Assembly (NCBI GenBank): GCA_014529385.2
Contig: CM043961.1
Location: forward strand, 15,728,478 to 15,792,477
DNA: 64,000 nucleotides
Reading direction: 5' to 3'
Origin: Adiantum capillus-veneris
Taxonomy: Eukaryota; Streptophyta; Polypodiopsida; Polypodiales; Pteridaceae
The translations under genes and the position numbers were made by a program. The number at the start of each line of letters is the position of its first letter. Position 1 is the stretch's first letter. The notes beneath the pieces were generated by a model. It did not search any database, was not told the origin of the DNA, and worked only from the letters and a program-made list of their open reading frames with translations. This document shows, piece after piece, positions 48,580-60,772 of the stretch.

Positions 48580-51500
48580 TCGCTGACTTGTAATTCATGG
48601 TTTAAGCTCGTTGGTTCTGCTGCATATATTCGACATTATACTGCGGCTTCAAAGGTTTTACGACGAGGTGGTGGTGTTCAGTAACCATACCATTGTATGA
48701 ACGGAAGGCACTGATAAGTGCTTTGCATGATGTAAATTTTCCTACACAGTGAGCGCCTGTCCAACCGTACTCTGGCTGGGTCATTTCCCTCATTGCATTT
48801 TATAATCTCTTCTTTGCTTGTTTAGTCTTATGAAGATCTCAGGCTGTTCTTGAAAGTATCCCTTTCTCTGGTAGCTCTATATTTATAAAATGGCAAACCT
48901 TGCCGCTATATTACGGACAGCTTTTCTGTAGTCTCTCATTTTTGTTGAAACAGGCTGACTTCTTGTTCGGTTCCATGTTTGAAATAGTTAGTTTTTTAAA
49001 TCTTGGATGGGATTTTGAGGCACAACTGAATGTTGAATCCGCACACACACTGACCCTGTGAGCTGGAGGCTAACCCTAAGTAGCCCTTGAGGGCATATGA
49101 GCAGCGAAGGTCGGTTATACCGAAGACCTTTACCTTTTGCTCCAACCAGGCAATGTAGGACTAGTGTTCGCAGAAAACTTGTAAAACAGTTTAATGCACC
49201 TGCCACGTTTTGGTTTCTAGTTATGAAATTTGTTTTTCCAATTTGGAAAAACTATAGTTGTATAGGAAAGTTTCAAAGTTTTTGCAGAAAACCTGTATAG
49301 CCATTTTTTCTCCTTTTGTCTAGCAAAATATTCTTTGGGAACACTGCCTAGCACTCGGCTATTATGAGAAAATTATATGATGTAGCTAGTTGAATTATCT
49401 AGTTTTCTTTCAGCTATAATGAGCAGGTTAAAAAAATGTTATATGGATATTAGAAGGGAAAGGGTTTACATGGATTCAGTGCAAGGGCGTCTTCTTGAAT
49501 ATGTGCATTGTATTTTATCATTGGGTACGCATAACACTTGGGCATAGTCAATTGTCGAGGTGCCCACAAAAAATGAAAACAAATAGAGTACTTGTCAACA
49601 TCAAGAAGGCGAATGATGCAATGATAATAGATAATTATCCTCTCCCCATCACTGAGGATGTGATAAGAGGGCTAAGTAGTGAATCAAAGCCTACAATTTC
49701 TCCTCCCATCTTATGTTAGCTTACTGGGGGTTCATGGAGGGGGTGCTAGTGGGAGTTATGGAAGATTTTGACAAGGCAAAGCATTTTTTTCAAAATTTTG
49801 GAGCGAGGACTTACTATGATTAAGTGTTTGTATAGGCACTCATGCTCTTGTGAATGCATAAAAGATGTGTGGTCCATGTACTGTGTAAGTGATGTGGTGT
49901 GTTTGTATTGTTCTATTCTAGAAACACTACATTCTTGTCAATTGGATTGTTGGCAAAGCATATGGAGAAGTGCCAAGTCTGAGAAGCTCTGCAATGTTGA
50001 CTTGCACTGTGAAGACTTACTTCCATATGTTGTAATCTACTTTTATATTGACAATGCCTTGGTCAGAAAAAGCAAAGTCATTGCAAGATTTTGAGGTAGG
50101 GTTTTCGAGCATGACTCAATTTTAGGCAACGAACATGTATACCAAGTGTGCCACTAATACCTAGGTGGTGAATTCCAAAAGGTGCACACATGTCATGACA
50201 TCGGGAAATAATAGTATTATACAATGGTTGAGGACAATAACAGGCCGTGTGCCGCAAGGAAAGGACCAAGATGCTTGCTCTAGTTTCGTAGCATGAGGCC
50301 ATAATGTAACATACTGCATTGGCAGGTGGCCATGCATCTAGTGAAATAGACCGTGGCCATTGTTGATGCAGAGAGGCTTGAAACCCTAAGCGAAGCTATA
50401 CATGCAAGAGATGCCATAGCTCAGTCTGATGATTGTGTGAAGAAAACCATTCTAAATGGAGATAATATTTATGCAGATCAGTTGCACATCAATCCCCTTC
50501 GTATCCTGATTTATATATGATTGAACATGAGATTAGAGATGATCTCTTGCAGGTTGATGCAAGAAAGAATAATATCCCTAAATCCTATACTAACAGACAT
50601 AATGTTGGCCCTATTGATTGTATCAGTACCATGCAACAACGTACACCTATATTCAATGTGCACCAAGGCGTATCCGTAGTTAACGTTTGTTCCGATATTA
50701 TTAGTCGGGCACAAAATGCAATTAATGCTCGCTTTCCTAGCATCATTGCTCATCTTGACGCAGATAATGCTTCTTTCCCTAGCGCAAATATTGGACATCG
50801 AGATTCAGATAATGCTTATTCTTGTGTCTTACATCCACTGCATCTACTGCAACAGATCACAATTCACCATGTTTGAATGCATTGTCCCAGATTGGCCTCG
50901 TCAATGCAAGTGTAGCCGAATGAACCAAAGAAATCCAACTTGGCCTCGTTGTCAGTTATCCATGTTGCTACATTTATCACAACATGGACAAGTAGCAAGC
51001 TCAATATGATACAATCCCTTGTGATCCTTGCTCCTACAAGTGCATTGCCCAAGATCTCTATCACACCATAATTTCAAGCTCAAGGCTTCGGATCTCTAGG
51101 TTTGTGATCGTCTCCTCATTTCCTGGTTGTCTCAGCAGCTTGCATGGTGGGTGTGGTGCGTCTATAATTCTTTATAAAACTATAACTCTCTCTTATGATT
51201 CCTATGTTGTTTTATACGCTTCTGCTTCTCTATTCTGCTAACGCTTCATATATACTATAATTATATAGTTATGCCACTTATATCTGCCCGTGCAACAAGC
51301 AATGATCTTACATAATAAGTTAGTTGGGGCACCACAAATTGTCATATTTGTATCAATTAAGTAGCTCTCCCCAAATATTGGGGTTTGCCCTGCAATTAAA
51401 GGCAATAATGCATGACATGTAGCACATGTGAGGTTGACCCTTGGGTCAAACAAAAAAGCTTTTGTGCAACAATGTGGGCACCAAACTCATGATTTCTCTT

Positions 51501-52690
51501 TAAACCTAAATCAAGACTTGCCACATTGATCCTTCATAAAAGGTGAGTGACGTGATCACGTTTGGCTGGTTGGAAGGTTCTTGCATTGTGTTCTTCTAGG
51601 TTTGTGGTTCTTCCTTGTGGCCTCCTTTCATGACCAAGTCTTGTTTGAGTCACTTGAGCTTGTATTTGCCGAACGCTACCATGATAGGCATCTCCATCAC
51701 CTTTGGCGGAAGGGTCTTCATTAGAGTATCTTTGCAATTATTAAGTACACAAACATGCTATCATGATAGGCATCTCCATCGCCTTTGGTGGAAGGGTCTT
51801 CATTAGAGTATCTTTGCAATTATTGAGTATCACCAAAATGTCATTTTCATCAATGTCAACCTCATTGGCATGTGCATTGGCGAGATCTTTGCATTAGGAA
51901 GAGGATGGGGTCTAAGAGGGCCTCTTTATTTGCCACAAGATTATTGAGGTGATTAAAATTTTGACAAACAGATGCACGCCATGTGTGCAAGTATGGTTGG
52001 TGTACGAGAGGCATAAGAGTGGTCAAAGGATACACTTTTTCCACAAAAAAAGAGGTGGATAATTTTATGATTTTTGGCCTTCCACAACTCCTATGAACGA
52101 TCTTCAATCTTTGTGAAGATGATAGATCTGTGATTCACTCCCTGAGCTCTTTTCGTAAATATGCTACATGATTTTAAATTCCATTTTGGGAGGAAAATTT
52201 GAATTCAAATAAACTAGTCGTTCTGCATGTTTGAAATAAAAAAACGTCCTTTGATTGCTTTCTTAACATGAAAGGCTTGACTCTCTTAAAGTGCCATATA
52301 AAAAGGACCTCCTAGACCCTATTCTCTTCCTTATGGTCAAAAGCAAATCAATATCCACAACTAGAAGAAATGGAAGCAAGTGTGCAAAAGGACATTTCTT
52401 TTTTATGATTGATCATAGCAAATATAGGTGTTTACACTTGCTTGTCCAATCGGGGCAATCACAATAGTTACATGCATGCTCACATTATACTAATGAATAG
52501 GATTAGAGACACTTTGAATCTTGAATAGTAGTGCCATCTCATTCACATCTTGCAAGATAGAAGGATTCCTCTCTTATACTTGTAGTATCCCTTCCCCTCG
52601 TAATCTTGTAGTGTGTTTCTTTGAGGAGCCATGGAATTGAGTCAACTAGACCAACAACAATTGAAAGCCATCATTTAGTATGAGTAGTGT
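48580..52690. other. Spacer with scattered coding-like debris
   Basis: No whole gene. A short plus-strand stretch at about 49590-49690 ('IKKANDAMIIDNYPLPITEDVI') resembles the start of a gypsy RT and may be a fossil shard. Plus-strand stretches at about 50330-50520 ('IVDAERLETLSEAIHARDAIAQ') and 50517-50876 look protein-like but are unrecognised. Minus-strand stretches at 51240-51740 and 51862-52107 are likewise unrecognised. Confidence 0.4.
51674..51828. repeat. 83-bp tandem duplication
   Basis: The block 'GCTA(C/T)CATGATAGGCATCTCC...GAGTATCTTTGCAATTATT' occurs at 51674 and 51757 with a few differences. Confidence 0.9.
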
Positions 52691-54502
52691 TATCTAAAAG
52701 GTGCAAGCAAGATATAATTTCTAGAATAACCTATTTCTTGTTTTTGAACAAAACATTCCAGTAAAATACCACCCATTCTACTCCTTGTCACCAAATCACC
52801 CATAATAGCATGCAAAAGATCAAGAATATATCTACCAATGCGTGCATCTAAGACGGTGTACTTTACATATTGCCATAATATTTAAACTAAGTTGGTAGTG
52901 TCAATATTTCCATTGGTAAATAAACACACAAATTTAGGCCATCTTCTACACCATGGACGATCACGTCCACGCCAACCATTTGTCACATATCTCTGCACGG
53001 TCTCATAAGCTTCATAGTCTCTTTGTACTATTGCAAGAGGTCTTTCTATTCTGCTCGAATCTAGATTCATTGATGCTATTCATAAGTGTTGTCATGGAAG
53101 AGTAAAGATGATCTTGGAGCTCTTTTGGAACTTGAATATCCAGGAGCAATAAACATTAAACTGATATGTGTATCAATTACACTCATACGTTAGAGCAAAG
53201 CAAACCTTTGGAAGAAGATTTTTTACCCATGGTTTTTTTTAATGGAACCAACAAACAATTATGTGAAAAGTTTGTTGTTGGAGGGGTTCCATCTATTGAA
53301 GTGCCAACAAAATTCATCTTCATTGATGACTTGAGGAAAGTTTCAAAATCTATTTGACATTTTTCAATGGTAAGGTTGTAGGCTGAACATTTCTGATTCT
53401 TACAAGAAATTTTTGTGGTGTTATTTTCCAATGCTTTTCTTGCACGGTTTGATCCTAGTGAGAAGAGCACATCATAAATTAAATAGGGATACCTAGGCCA
53501 TGTTGGTTTGATAATACAAATGCATACAATGGACGCTCAAATGCATTTGTATTAAAGTGCTATCAATAGATTGGAAAAACATATTTCTATTTCCAGTATC
53601 CATTGGTTTTGAATCATAATAATGAAAGGGTCCATTTTGTCATTTGTGGCATGAGGATTATAAGGTAGGTATATGCACACCTTCAAATTTAGCCCAAAAA
53701 GGGATAGCTATGCAATAGTCATAAGAACTTTTAGTGAGAACAAATAACAAAAATATATTCAAATTTTAGCCATATTAAAAGAGAGTTGGGGGTTGATCTA
53801 GAGCAAGAAGGGGTGAACTAGGGATATTATAGGGGTGATCTAGGCTTGCATAGAGTAGAGTTGCTAGATTAGAGGTAAATTGGGGGAAACTAGGGCTATT
53901 CTAGTGGTGCTCTAGGCCTATAGTAATAATAAAGAGCAATGGGGTTGACTAGAGCAAGGGTGAACTATGGATAAACTAGGGATGTGCTAGGGGTGATCTA
54001 GGTACGCAGAAATAATAGAGATCAATAGGGATGATGATAAAGACATCTTTGCCATGCTTCATGTATTTACCAACATCATAAATATCTTCCATACAACACT
54101 CAAGCACCTTTGGGTGGACCAAAAAATGGTACAAATCCCCATGACTACCAGGCATATGTCCCTCATAAAGAGGATACAATGAAATAGAAGCATTTTGATT
54201 ATCATCAATAAACTTAAACTCTCACTTTGAAAGGGCACCCATTGTTATTCTTTGATGTTCTAAGCCTCTTTTTAGTCCCCGAACTATGCGCTTTTCCACC
54301 TTTATGATATATGTAATCAACCAAATTCTTGCATCTACCATGGATCTGACTAGAGCAAGCGATAACCAGCCTCACTTTATGCTCAACCATAATATCCATG
54401 AGAGCCACTTTTTCTCGCAAATCATCTACCCTTCTTTGATACATAGAGGGTCGAGCAAAAGATAGGTTACATTCACAAGTACATGGAAGGTCCTCCACAT
54501 AC

Positions 54503-56390
54503 TGTCATGGATGCTTGAGAGTTAGTCGTTCGCTGCCTGCATCATCGCTTATGTCATCGCCTACATCATCGCTAGAAGACTCTAGAAGAATCTAGAAGGA
54601 TCTAGAAGATTCTAGAATTTCTAAAAGTATCAAGGAGATTCTAGAAGTTTCTAGAAGCATGGAGAAGATTCCGGAAGAATGTATAAGTTTCTGGAAAGCT
54701 CTAGAAAGTTGAAGAAGTATCTAGAAGAACTAGAAGGATCAAGAAGTTTCTAGAAGCTTGGAGAAGATTTCGGAAGAATCTAGAAGTTTCTGGAAAGCTC
54801 TAGAAAATTGAAGAAGGATCCAGAAGGTTCTAGAAGAACTAGAAGGATCAAGAAGGTTCTAGAAGATTCTAACCTCCTCAAGAAGAACCTAGAAAGTCCT
54901 AACCTCCTCAAGTAACCTCCTCAAGCACTAGTATAAATAGGGGTCTTGGGCCACAAGCCCCTCAGTCTTGAAAAAGAATCTCCTCTTCTTCATGACTTTG
55001 AAGCTTTTGTGCGGGAGTTCTCTGCAACCTTTGGGGATACTGATAGATTAAGGGTTGCTGAAACCAAACTTAGAAATCTCCGCCAAGGATCAAGACCTGC
55101 ATCCGTCTATGCATCCGAATTTCAACAGCTCACTTGTGATCTGACTTGGCATGAGGAATATTTCATTAGCCAATTTCGGTGGGGATTAAAGGATGACGTA
55201 AAAGATCTTTTATTGACTATGCCAAAGGTTCACACACTTAGCGAGTTCATCTCTCAAGCAATAGAATGTGATAACCGACTATTTGAGAGGAGACAAGAGA
55301 GGCGTTTTTGGGGCACCATTGCGACCCCAAACAGAAGTGACACATAATGACTACACACCTCAACAGGGCCATGAATCAAGCATTGAGCCCATGCAAATTG
55401 ATTCAGCACGGTTTCAACCTCTCTCAGCCCAGGAGAAGCAAAGGCGACGCATTAATGGCTTATGTATGTATTGTGGAGAGCAGGGGCACATAATTCAACA
55501 GTGTCCAAGGAAGAGAAGGATGAAGGTTCATGGTGCAATGGCCTCAATATGTTCGGAAAACACGGATGTCCAACCCCAATAGAGACCGACCGGTTGGACA
55601 AAAGACAAGCAAAAAAAGGTCTCTTTCTTCCCGCTGATTCCACTTCAAGTTTTATGCTACCATTCAAGATCCATATGCCAGGTAGGCACATGGATTGTGA
55701 ATCATTACTAGATTCAGGCGCAACGGCATGCTTCATGGACAAAGAATTTGCAAAAGAACAAGGCATACCACTTGTGGAGAAAGTCTAATCCAACATTTGT
55801 AGAAGTCATTGATGGTCCTCCCCTCGCTTCAAGGGATGTCAGGTACGGAACTCGCCCCATAGAAGTAACATTGCCGGAGCATGTTTCAAGAATAGCGTTC
55901 AATATTATACAAAGCCCAAGCAGTCCAATTGTTATTGGGCTACCGTGGCTTGAATTACATAATCGTGACATCGATTGGAGGGCTTGGAGAATTGAACCAC
56001 GAAAAGTCCCAAAGAAGAAGGGAGGTATAATAGGCCTATATATCTTGGAGCTACCTCCTCAAGAAGAACCTAGAAAGTACTAACCTCCTCAAGTAACCTC
56101 CTCAAGCACTAGTATAAATAGGGGTCTTGGGCCACAAGCCCCTCAGTCTTGCCAGCACCAGTTGTGAGCCTCCTATAGGAAATCCCTCTCCTAGTTCTTA
56201 TGTTCAAGTCTTGTCCTTGCAATCGAAGCCTTGTCTTGTACTCAAGTCATGTAATCCAAGTCTTGTATCTAGCTCTCTTAATAAGGTATTAAGTCTTGTA
56301 ATCAATATTAAGCTTATCATCAAATCCAAGTTCTTGTACATTGTGAGTACCTCCTCTTGCTCTCTTCTAGCTCTATACGCACTCATAACA
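54503..56390 (+). mobile_element. Short Ty3/gypsy-type element with gag and protease only
   Basis: It begins TGTCATGGATGC, ends CTCATAACA, and is flanked by the perfect 5-bp duplication CATAC (54498-54502 and 56391-56395). The interior (54971-56049) encodes a retrotransposon gag ('RQGSRPASVYASEFQQL'), a CCHC knuckle (CMYCGEQGHIIQQC) and an aspartic protease ('CESLLDSGATACFMD'). No RT or integrase is present. Terminal-repeat material lies at 54503-54970 and about 56050-56390. The two share about 104 bp around a TATA box (GTATAAATAGGGG) with only about one difference. The copy is broken, non-autonomous and apparently fairly young. It sits inside the transposase-like gene. Confidence 0.8.
54570..54875 (+). 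promoter_or_regulatory. Heat-shock-element array in the terminal repeat
   Basis: About 300 bp built of TCTAGAAG/TTCTAGAA units. Perfect runs of alternating GAA/TTC pentamers, the heat-shock factor binding pattern, occur at 54639-54656 (four units) and 54852-54869 (four units), and three-unit runs at about 54605-54617, 54743-54755, 54783-54795 and 54823-54835. A TATA box lies about 60 bp beyond the array, at about 54931. By analogy with the heat-activated ONSEN/ATCOPIA78 LTR of Arabidopsis this suggests a heat-responsive promoter (inference). Confidence 0.65.
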
Positions 56391-56480
56391 CATACTTAAT
56401 AGGAATTCCATGTCTTCTAATGGTCACACATGACTCTGATTGGATTTTTTTGATAGTATATGGCCAAATGATTTTTTTTG

Positions 56481-57636
56481 TATCCCTTTGTATGGTATTC
56501 TTGTAGAATGCATGCCCAATCTAGAGGAATCCTGTAGTCCAAGCGAACATTTACGAGCAAACTCAAAACCAGGAAAACTTATACCTGACATTATGGGGCA
56601 ATATTACTACTTTACCAACGCATCATACATGTACCTTGTACCACAAGTGAATTTGAAGTGTCTTTGCAAAATTTAGTTCTCTCTCTCTCTCTCTCTCTCT
56701 AAAATGAGTTGAAAGTTTACACTATTTTTGCAAAGAACACACAAAGAGCCCGGCATGACAAAGGAAAAAACAAGCCTCAAAGCACAAATCAAGGATAAAT
56801 AGCCTAACATACATACTAAAAGACAATAATTATTCCAACCATAATTTCTAGCTTTGAACACATTGTAGATCCCCTTTTACAATGAAGGGATTTGGATTTG
56901 AAAACATGTGTTTTTGGGTTTGTTTAGAACGTGCCCCATGATTACCATCAATTTTTGAATGCACACATACTTGTATGACACAATCTGGCTCACATTGTCC
57001 GAGTCACACAGTTTTTTAGGCCTTGCCTTGCTGCATTGTTCTATATGCCTCATAGCTACCATCAATCCTTGGAGACAAAAAATTGTATCTATGAAAATCT
57101 TGTTCACATTCTGTCAACCACAAATTCTCATTGCATTGTGCCTTTCTTCATTGCAAATCTTAGAAGAATGTAGAAGTGATGGATGGAATATCCAAGCTCA
57201 AGGTAAAATAAAAAATGAAGACAAGGGAGTTGTGGAGCTCAAGACCCAATGGTAGAAGCAAAGTTGCTGCCACAAACAAATAATCTCTCTCTCTCTCTCT
57301 CAAGTCTTGTGCCTTGGTGATTGGCTTTTGATGGAACTCACTGTTTAAACTCTTGAGGGTTAGTAATATACAAGCTTGAGGCCAAGCCCAACAATAATTC
57401 TAATATTGTAACTGCTTCATCACATCATGAGTTTCCATAAGGAAGGAACAACATACCTAGCTAGGTGTAGTTGTTGACAAGGGCTTGTTGAGAGGTCAAA
57501 GGAGGTTGGCAATCCCCCGCACGAGATGCCCAAGGATCCCCCACCCCTAACTGCACTAGCTAGCTAGTATATGGTGCCTCTCCTCAAAAACTTGTTTAGA
57601 GTGGCATATTACAATGTCTCAAAGTTCTTATGATGG
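56481..57636. other. Spacer with short CT runs
   Basis: CT runs at 56680-56701 and 57282-57301. No coding frame recognised. Confidence 0.55.
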
Positions 57637-57670
<34 letters not shown>

Positions 57671-57704
57671 ACTCTCTGTCTGTCTCTCTCTCTCTCTCTC
57701 TCTC
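57637..57704. repeat. Interrupted (CT)n microsatellite
   Basis: A CT tract with a few G and A interruptions, adjacent to the 3' end of the ribosomal protein SA pseudogene. Confidence 0.95.
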
Positions 57705-57849
57705 ATGATCATAATCAAAATTTAAACCAAAAACTTTAAAAAAGTTACATCTCATGACTAGAGGACTATCTAGAGTTTGAACATCTTGAAAAGCATAGTT
57801 CTTGCTTTTATCCAAGGCTAGTCAACTCCAGACTACATAATACAAAATA

Positions 57850-58770
57850 ATGAAAATTACTCACTACCATAATTCCAGTTAGCAAGAGCATAATCCCATC
57901 CAAATTCAACTCTAGCTCTAATAGGTACCATGCTTGCAGGGAGGTGTCGATTAGAGTCGAGGCAGGTGCATGAGCAGCATATCCCATCCTTGGGCAGGGG
58001 TAGCAATTGTAGTCCACTCTTGATCAGGGGCATTCACCATAGCAGCTGGTGTTGTTGACACTCTTGGCTCCCAGTTTTTCCAACATCACATCCCTCTCTC
58101 CATTGGTCAAGAATTGCTGCTAGGGCAGTAATTGGAGGAGGCCCATTGTACACCTTGGCTACAGATTTTGGTGCAATTAAACCTTCCTCCTCTTCATGCC
58201 CTTTGGCTCATGATAGAGAAATAGATCCACCATGACATCCTACGATTGGCATCGAGAAATAGTTCCCCTCATCCACATAACCATACAAGCTAGCATCCAA
58301 AAAAGACAACCAAAATATATTATGCTTTCCCTTGTTATTAGTGGGCACACCAATGCTCACATGGTGCATAGGGGAGTCTGTGTCACAAAAGGCAATCATA
58401 GGGATGCTTTCAAAAGCAACCTCCTTAATAGACTGATGATCAGTTCGTGGGCCTGTGTAAATCAAGAGCCAAGGCTAACCAAAAGTGTTCTAAAGCTAAT
58501 TAATACACGTTCTTGGAGTGTGATGTTGAGTAATTACTTGAGCATTGGTGTATTGAGAAAACTTTAATAGTGACATCTGACCATAGGGCATGCCATATTG
58601 AATAATAATACCTTGCCAATTTACAATAGCAACAATCACTCTAGTTGCCAACTCTAGCTTGTCCCATGTATTTCATACATTGAACATAAAATTTCCATCA
58701 AATTGATGCTTCCACACATAACACTTCTCTTCTTGCCGAGGTGTACATTGGTATAAAGAATCATATGAAA
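57850..58770 (-). pseudogene. RPSA: Ribosomal protein SA (uS2/p40) processed pseudogene
   Basis: The minus strand reads through most of RPSA without introns: a VHLGKKR-like block, 'NTWDKLELATRVIVAIVN' (about 58660-58610; family KTWEKLQLAARVIVAI), '[11 protein letters not shown]' (family DPRTDHQPIKE), '[28 protein letters not shown]' (given in part; family [27 protein letters not shown]), '[12 protein letters not shown]' (family DVMVDLFFYREP), and a Trp/Ala-rich tail near 57860. In life this protein is a 40S ribosomal subunit component. Several in-frame stops (for example in the stretch about 58470-58525) and frame changes (about 58710 and 58345) kill it. The lack of introns, although plant RPSA genes have them, suggests a retrocopied mRNA. 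No poly-A tail was made out. Confidence 0.85.
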
Positions 58771-58860
58771 TCGCCTTTCTTTTGAGAAAGAACCATGGCT
58801 ACTGCTAGACCCGACAAGCTACAATACCACAAAAACACAGACTTGCCTGCTCTCTCTTCT

Positions 58861-59529
<669 letters not shown>

Positions 59530-59560
<31 letters not shown>

Positions 59561-59742
59561 AATTTTGTGAGGTGATGCATATCCAAAAGTGAGTTGAATT
59601 TTGTGATCCTAATGTCCTATGCATTCCTTCAATGTGCCACAACATCCTTCCACCATCTAGGAGCTTGTTGTAGCTTGGAGGTCCACCCGTGTGTATATCT
59701 TGGTAAGGACCAATTCTTCTACATTAGACAATTATCTCCTCT
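59530..59742. repeat. Dispersed direct repeat, copy 1
   Basis: It starts with a (CT)n run, then 'AAATTTTGTGAGGTGATGCATATCC' (given in part as AAATTTT...GCATATCC) and 'CCTTCCACCATCTAGGAGC', to 'CATTAGACAATTATCTCCTC'. It matches 60562-60772 at better than 90% by eye. Confidence 0.9.
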
Positions 59743-60561
59743 CACAATAAAGCAGCGTAAAAACATTTGGTGGGACGTGGTATCCACCATGACACAAAAG
59801 AAGAAGAAAGTACTCAGTCTCTATGTCTACCTCTCACATAGGGAGTTCATGAACATTGATGATTGGTAGCGTGAACCTGCAACATATTCCAAGCAATATG
59901 GAGTTTGTGGCCCAAGCGAAACCTGTGCCTAGGAACCAAAAAAGAAACCAAACAATTTTTAGAGTCCACATTCTTATCGAGTAAGCTCATCTTCTAAAGA
60001 GGAGCAGAGCCTGCCTCCCAAAACAGAGAGTCGTCTTTTAATCACAAAGTTCCAAAAGTAAGATTTTGAATCAAGCGAGTGATCCATGTACCGTGAACAC
60101 AATTTTCCATGAAGCAATGAGAAAATGAGTAGTGGGGCATGAGATTGAAACAGGGGCATCAAAAAACAATTTATCCTAGCTACACATCAACCATGCACCA
60201 TGATAGTAGACAACCCTTATATTTAATATGTGCCAAATAATGTTTGTCTAAACTGTATCCGTCCAAAGCATATGCTTGATCAGTGTTGTCTTGCAAGCAT
60301 ACATTTAAGTGTATGCTTGGTCCAAGATACCCAACCCACCCTTGGCAGTTGGCATTTAAATATAATCCCAAGCAAAAATGGAAGGATCTCTATAAAAACT
60401 TTCAGAGCAAAGAGGTGAATTTCCCCAACATGGTCTTGGACCAGTTAAGAAGGGGAATATACTACAGTACGTAGGGTTGAAGAATAGCCTGCCATAACTA
60501 GGCTACTCCTTGATGTGCCACGAGTCTATTTTTCTTTGAACATTCTCCATAACCAAGTTCA
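59743..60561. other. Spacer between the two direct repeat copies
   Basis: No coding frame, LTR or RNA gene recognised. Confidence 0.5.
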
Positions 60562-60772
60562 TCTCTCTCTGTCTCTCTCTCTCTCTCTAAATTTTATGAG
60601 GCAATGCATATCCAAAAGTGAGTCTGAATTTTGTGATCCTCATGTCCTATGCATTCCTTCAATGTGCCACAACATCCTTCCACCATCTAGGAGCTTGTTT
60701 TAGCTTGGAGGTCCACCCGTGTGTATATCTTGCTAAGGCCTACATTCTTCTACATTAGACAACTATGTCCTC
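60562..60772. repeat. Dispersed direct repeat, copy 2
   Basis: Second copy of the 210-bp unit, also led by a (CT)n run. It lies about 1.03 kb from copy 1 in the same orientation. Confidence 0.9.

Larger units (their letters stand above)
52691..56480 (-). pseudogene. Decayed DNA-transposon-type transposase gene (Mutator-like?), split by a gypsy-type element
   Basis: The frame reads leftward from about 56480 ('TIKKIQSESCVTIRRHG'), is interrupted by the element at 54503-56390, and resumes as 'KYVEDLPCTCECNLSFARP' (54498 down). A 'GCPFKVRV' block and 'PLYEGHMPGSHGDLYHFLVHPKV' (about 54190-54110) follow, then less clear sequence to 53183. Near the end are 'WRGRDRPWCRRWPKFVCLFTNGNIDTTNLV' (53010-52882, given in part) and 'WQYVKYTVLDARIGRYILDL', closing at about 52691. 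An Arg/His-rich start, a CPF block and a C-terminal 'NIDTTNLVE..W' block suggest a Mutator/FAR1-like transposase, but this is recognition by feel. Damage includes a frame change near 54212 and a TAA after NIDTTNLV at about 52879. Confidence 0.45.

Noticed and set aside
49495-49719. A gypsy reverse transcriptase gene
   Set aside because: Only one short motif resembles RT, with no catalytic YxDD-type block nearby. It is noted only as possible debris.
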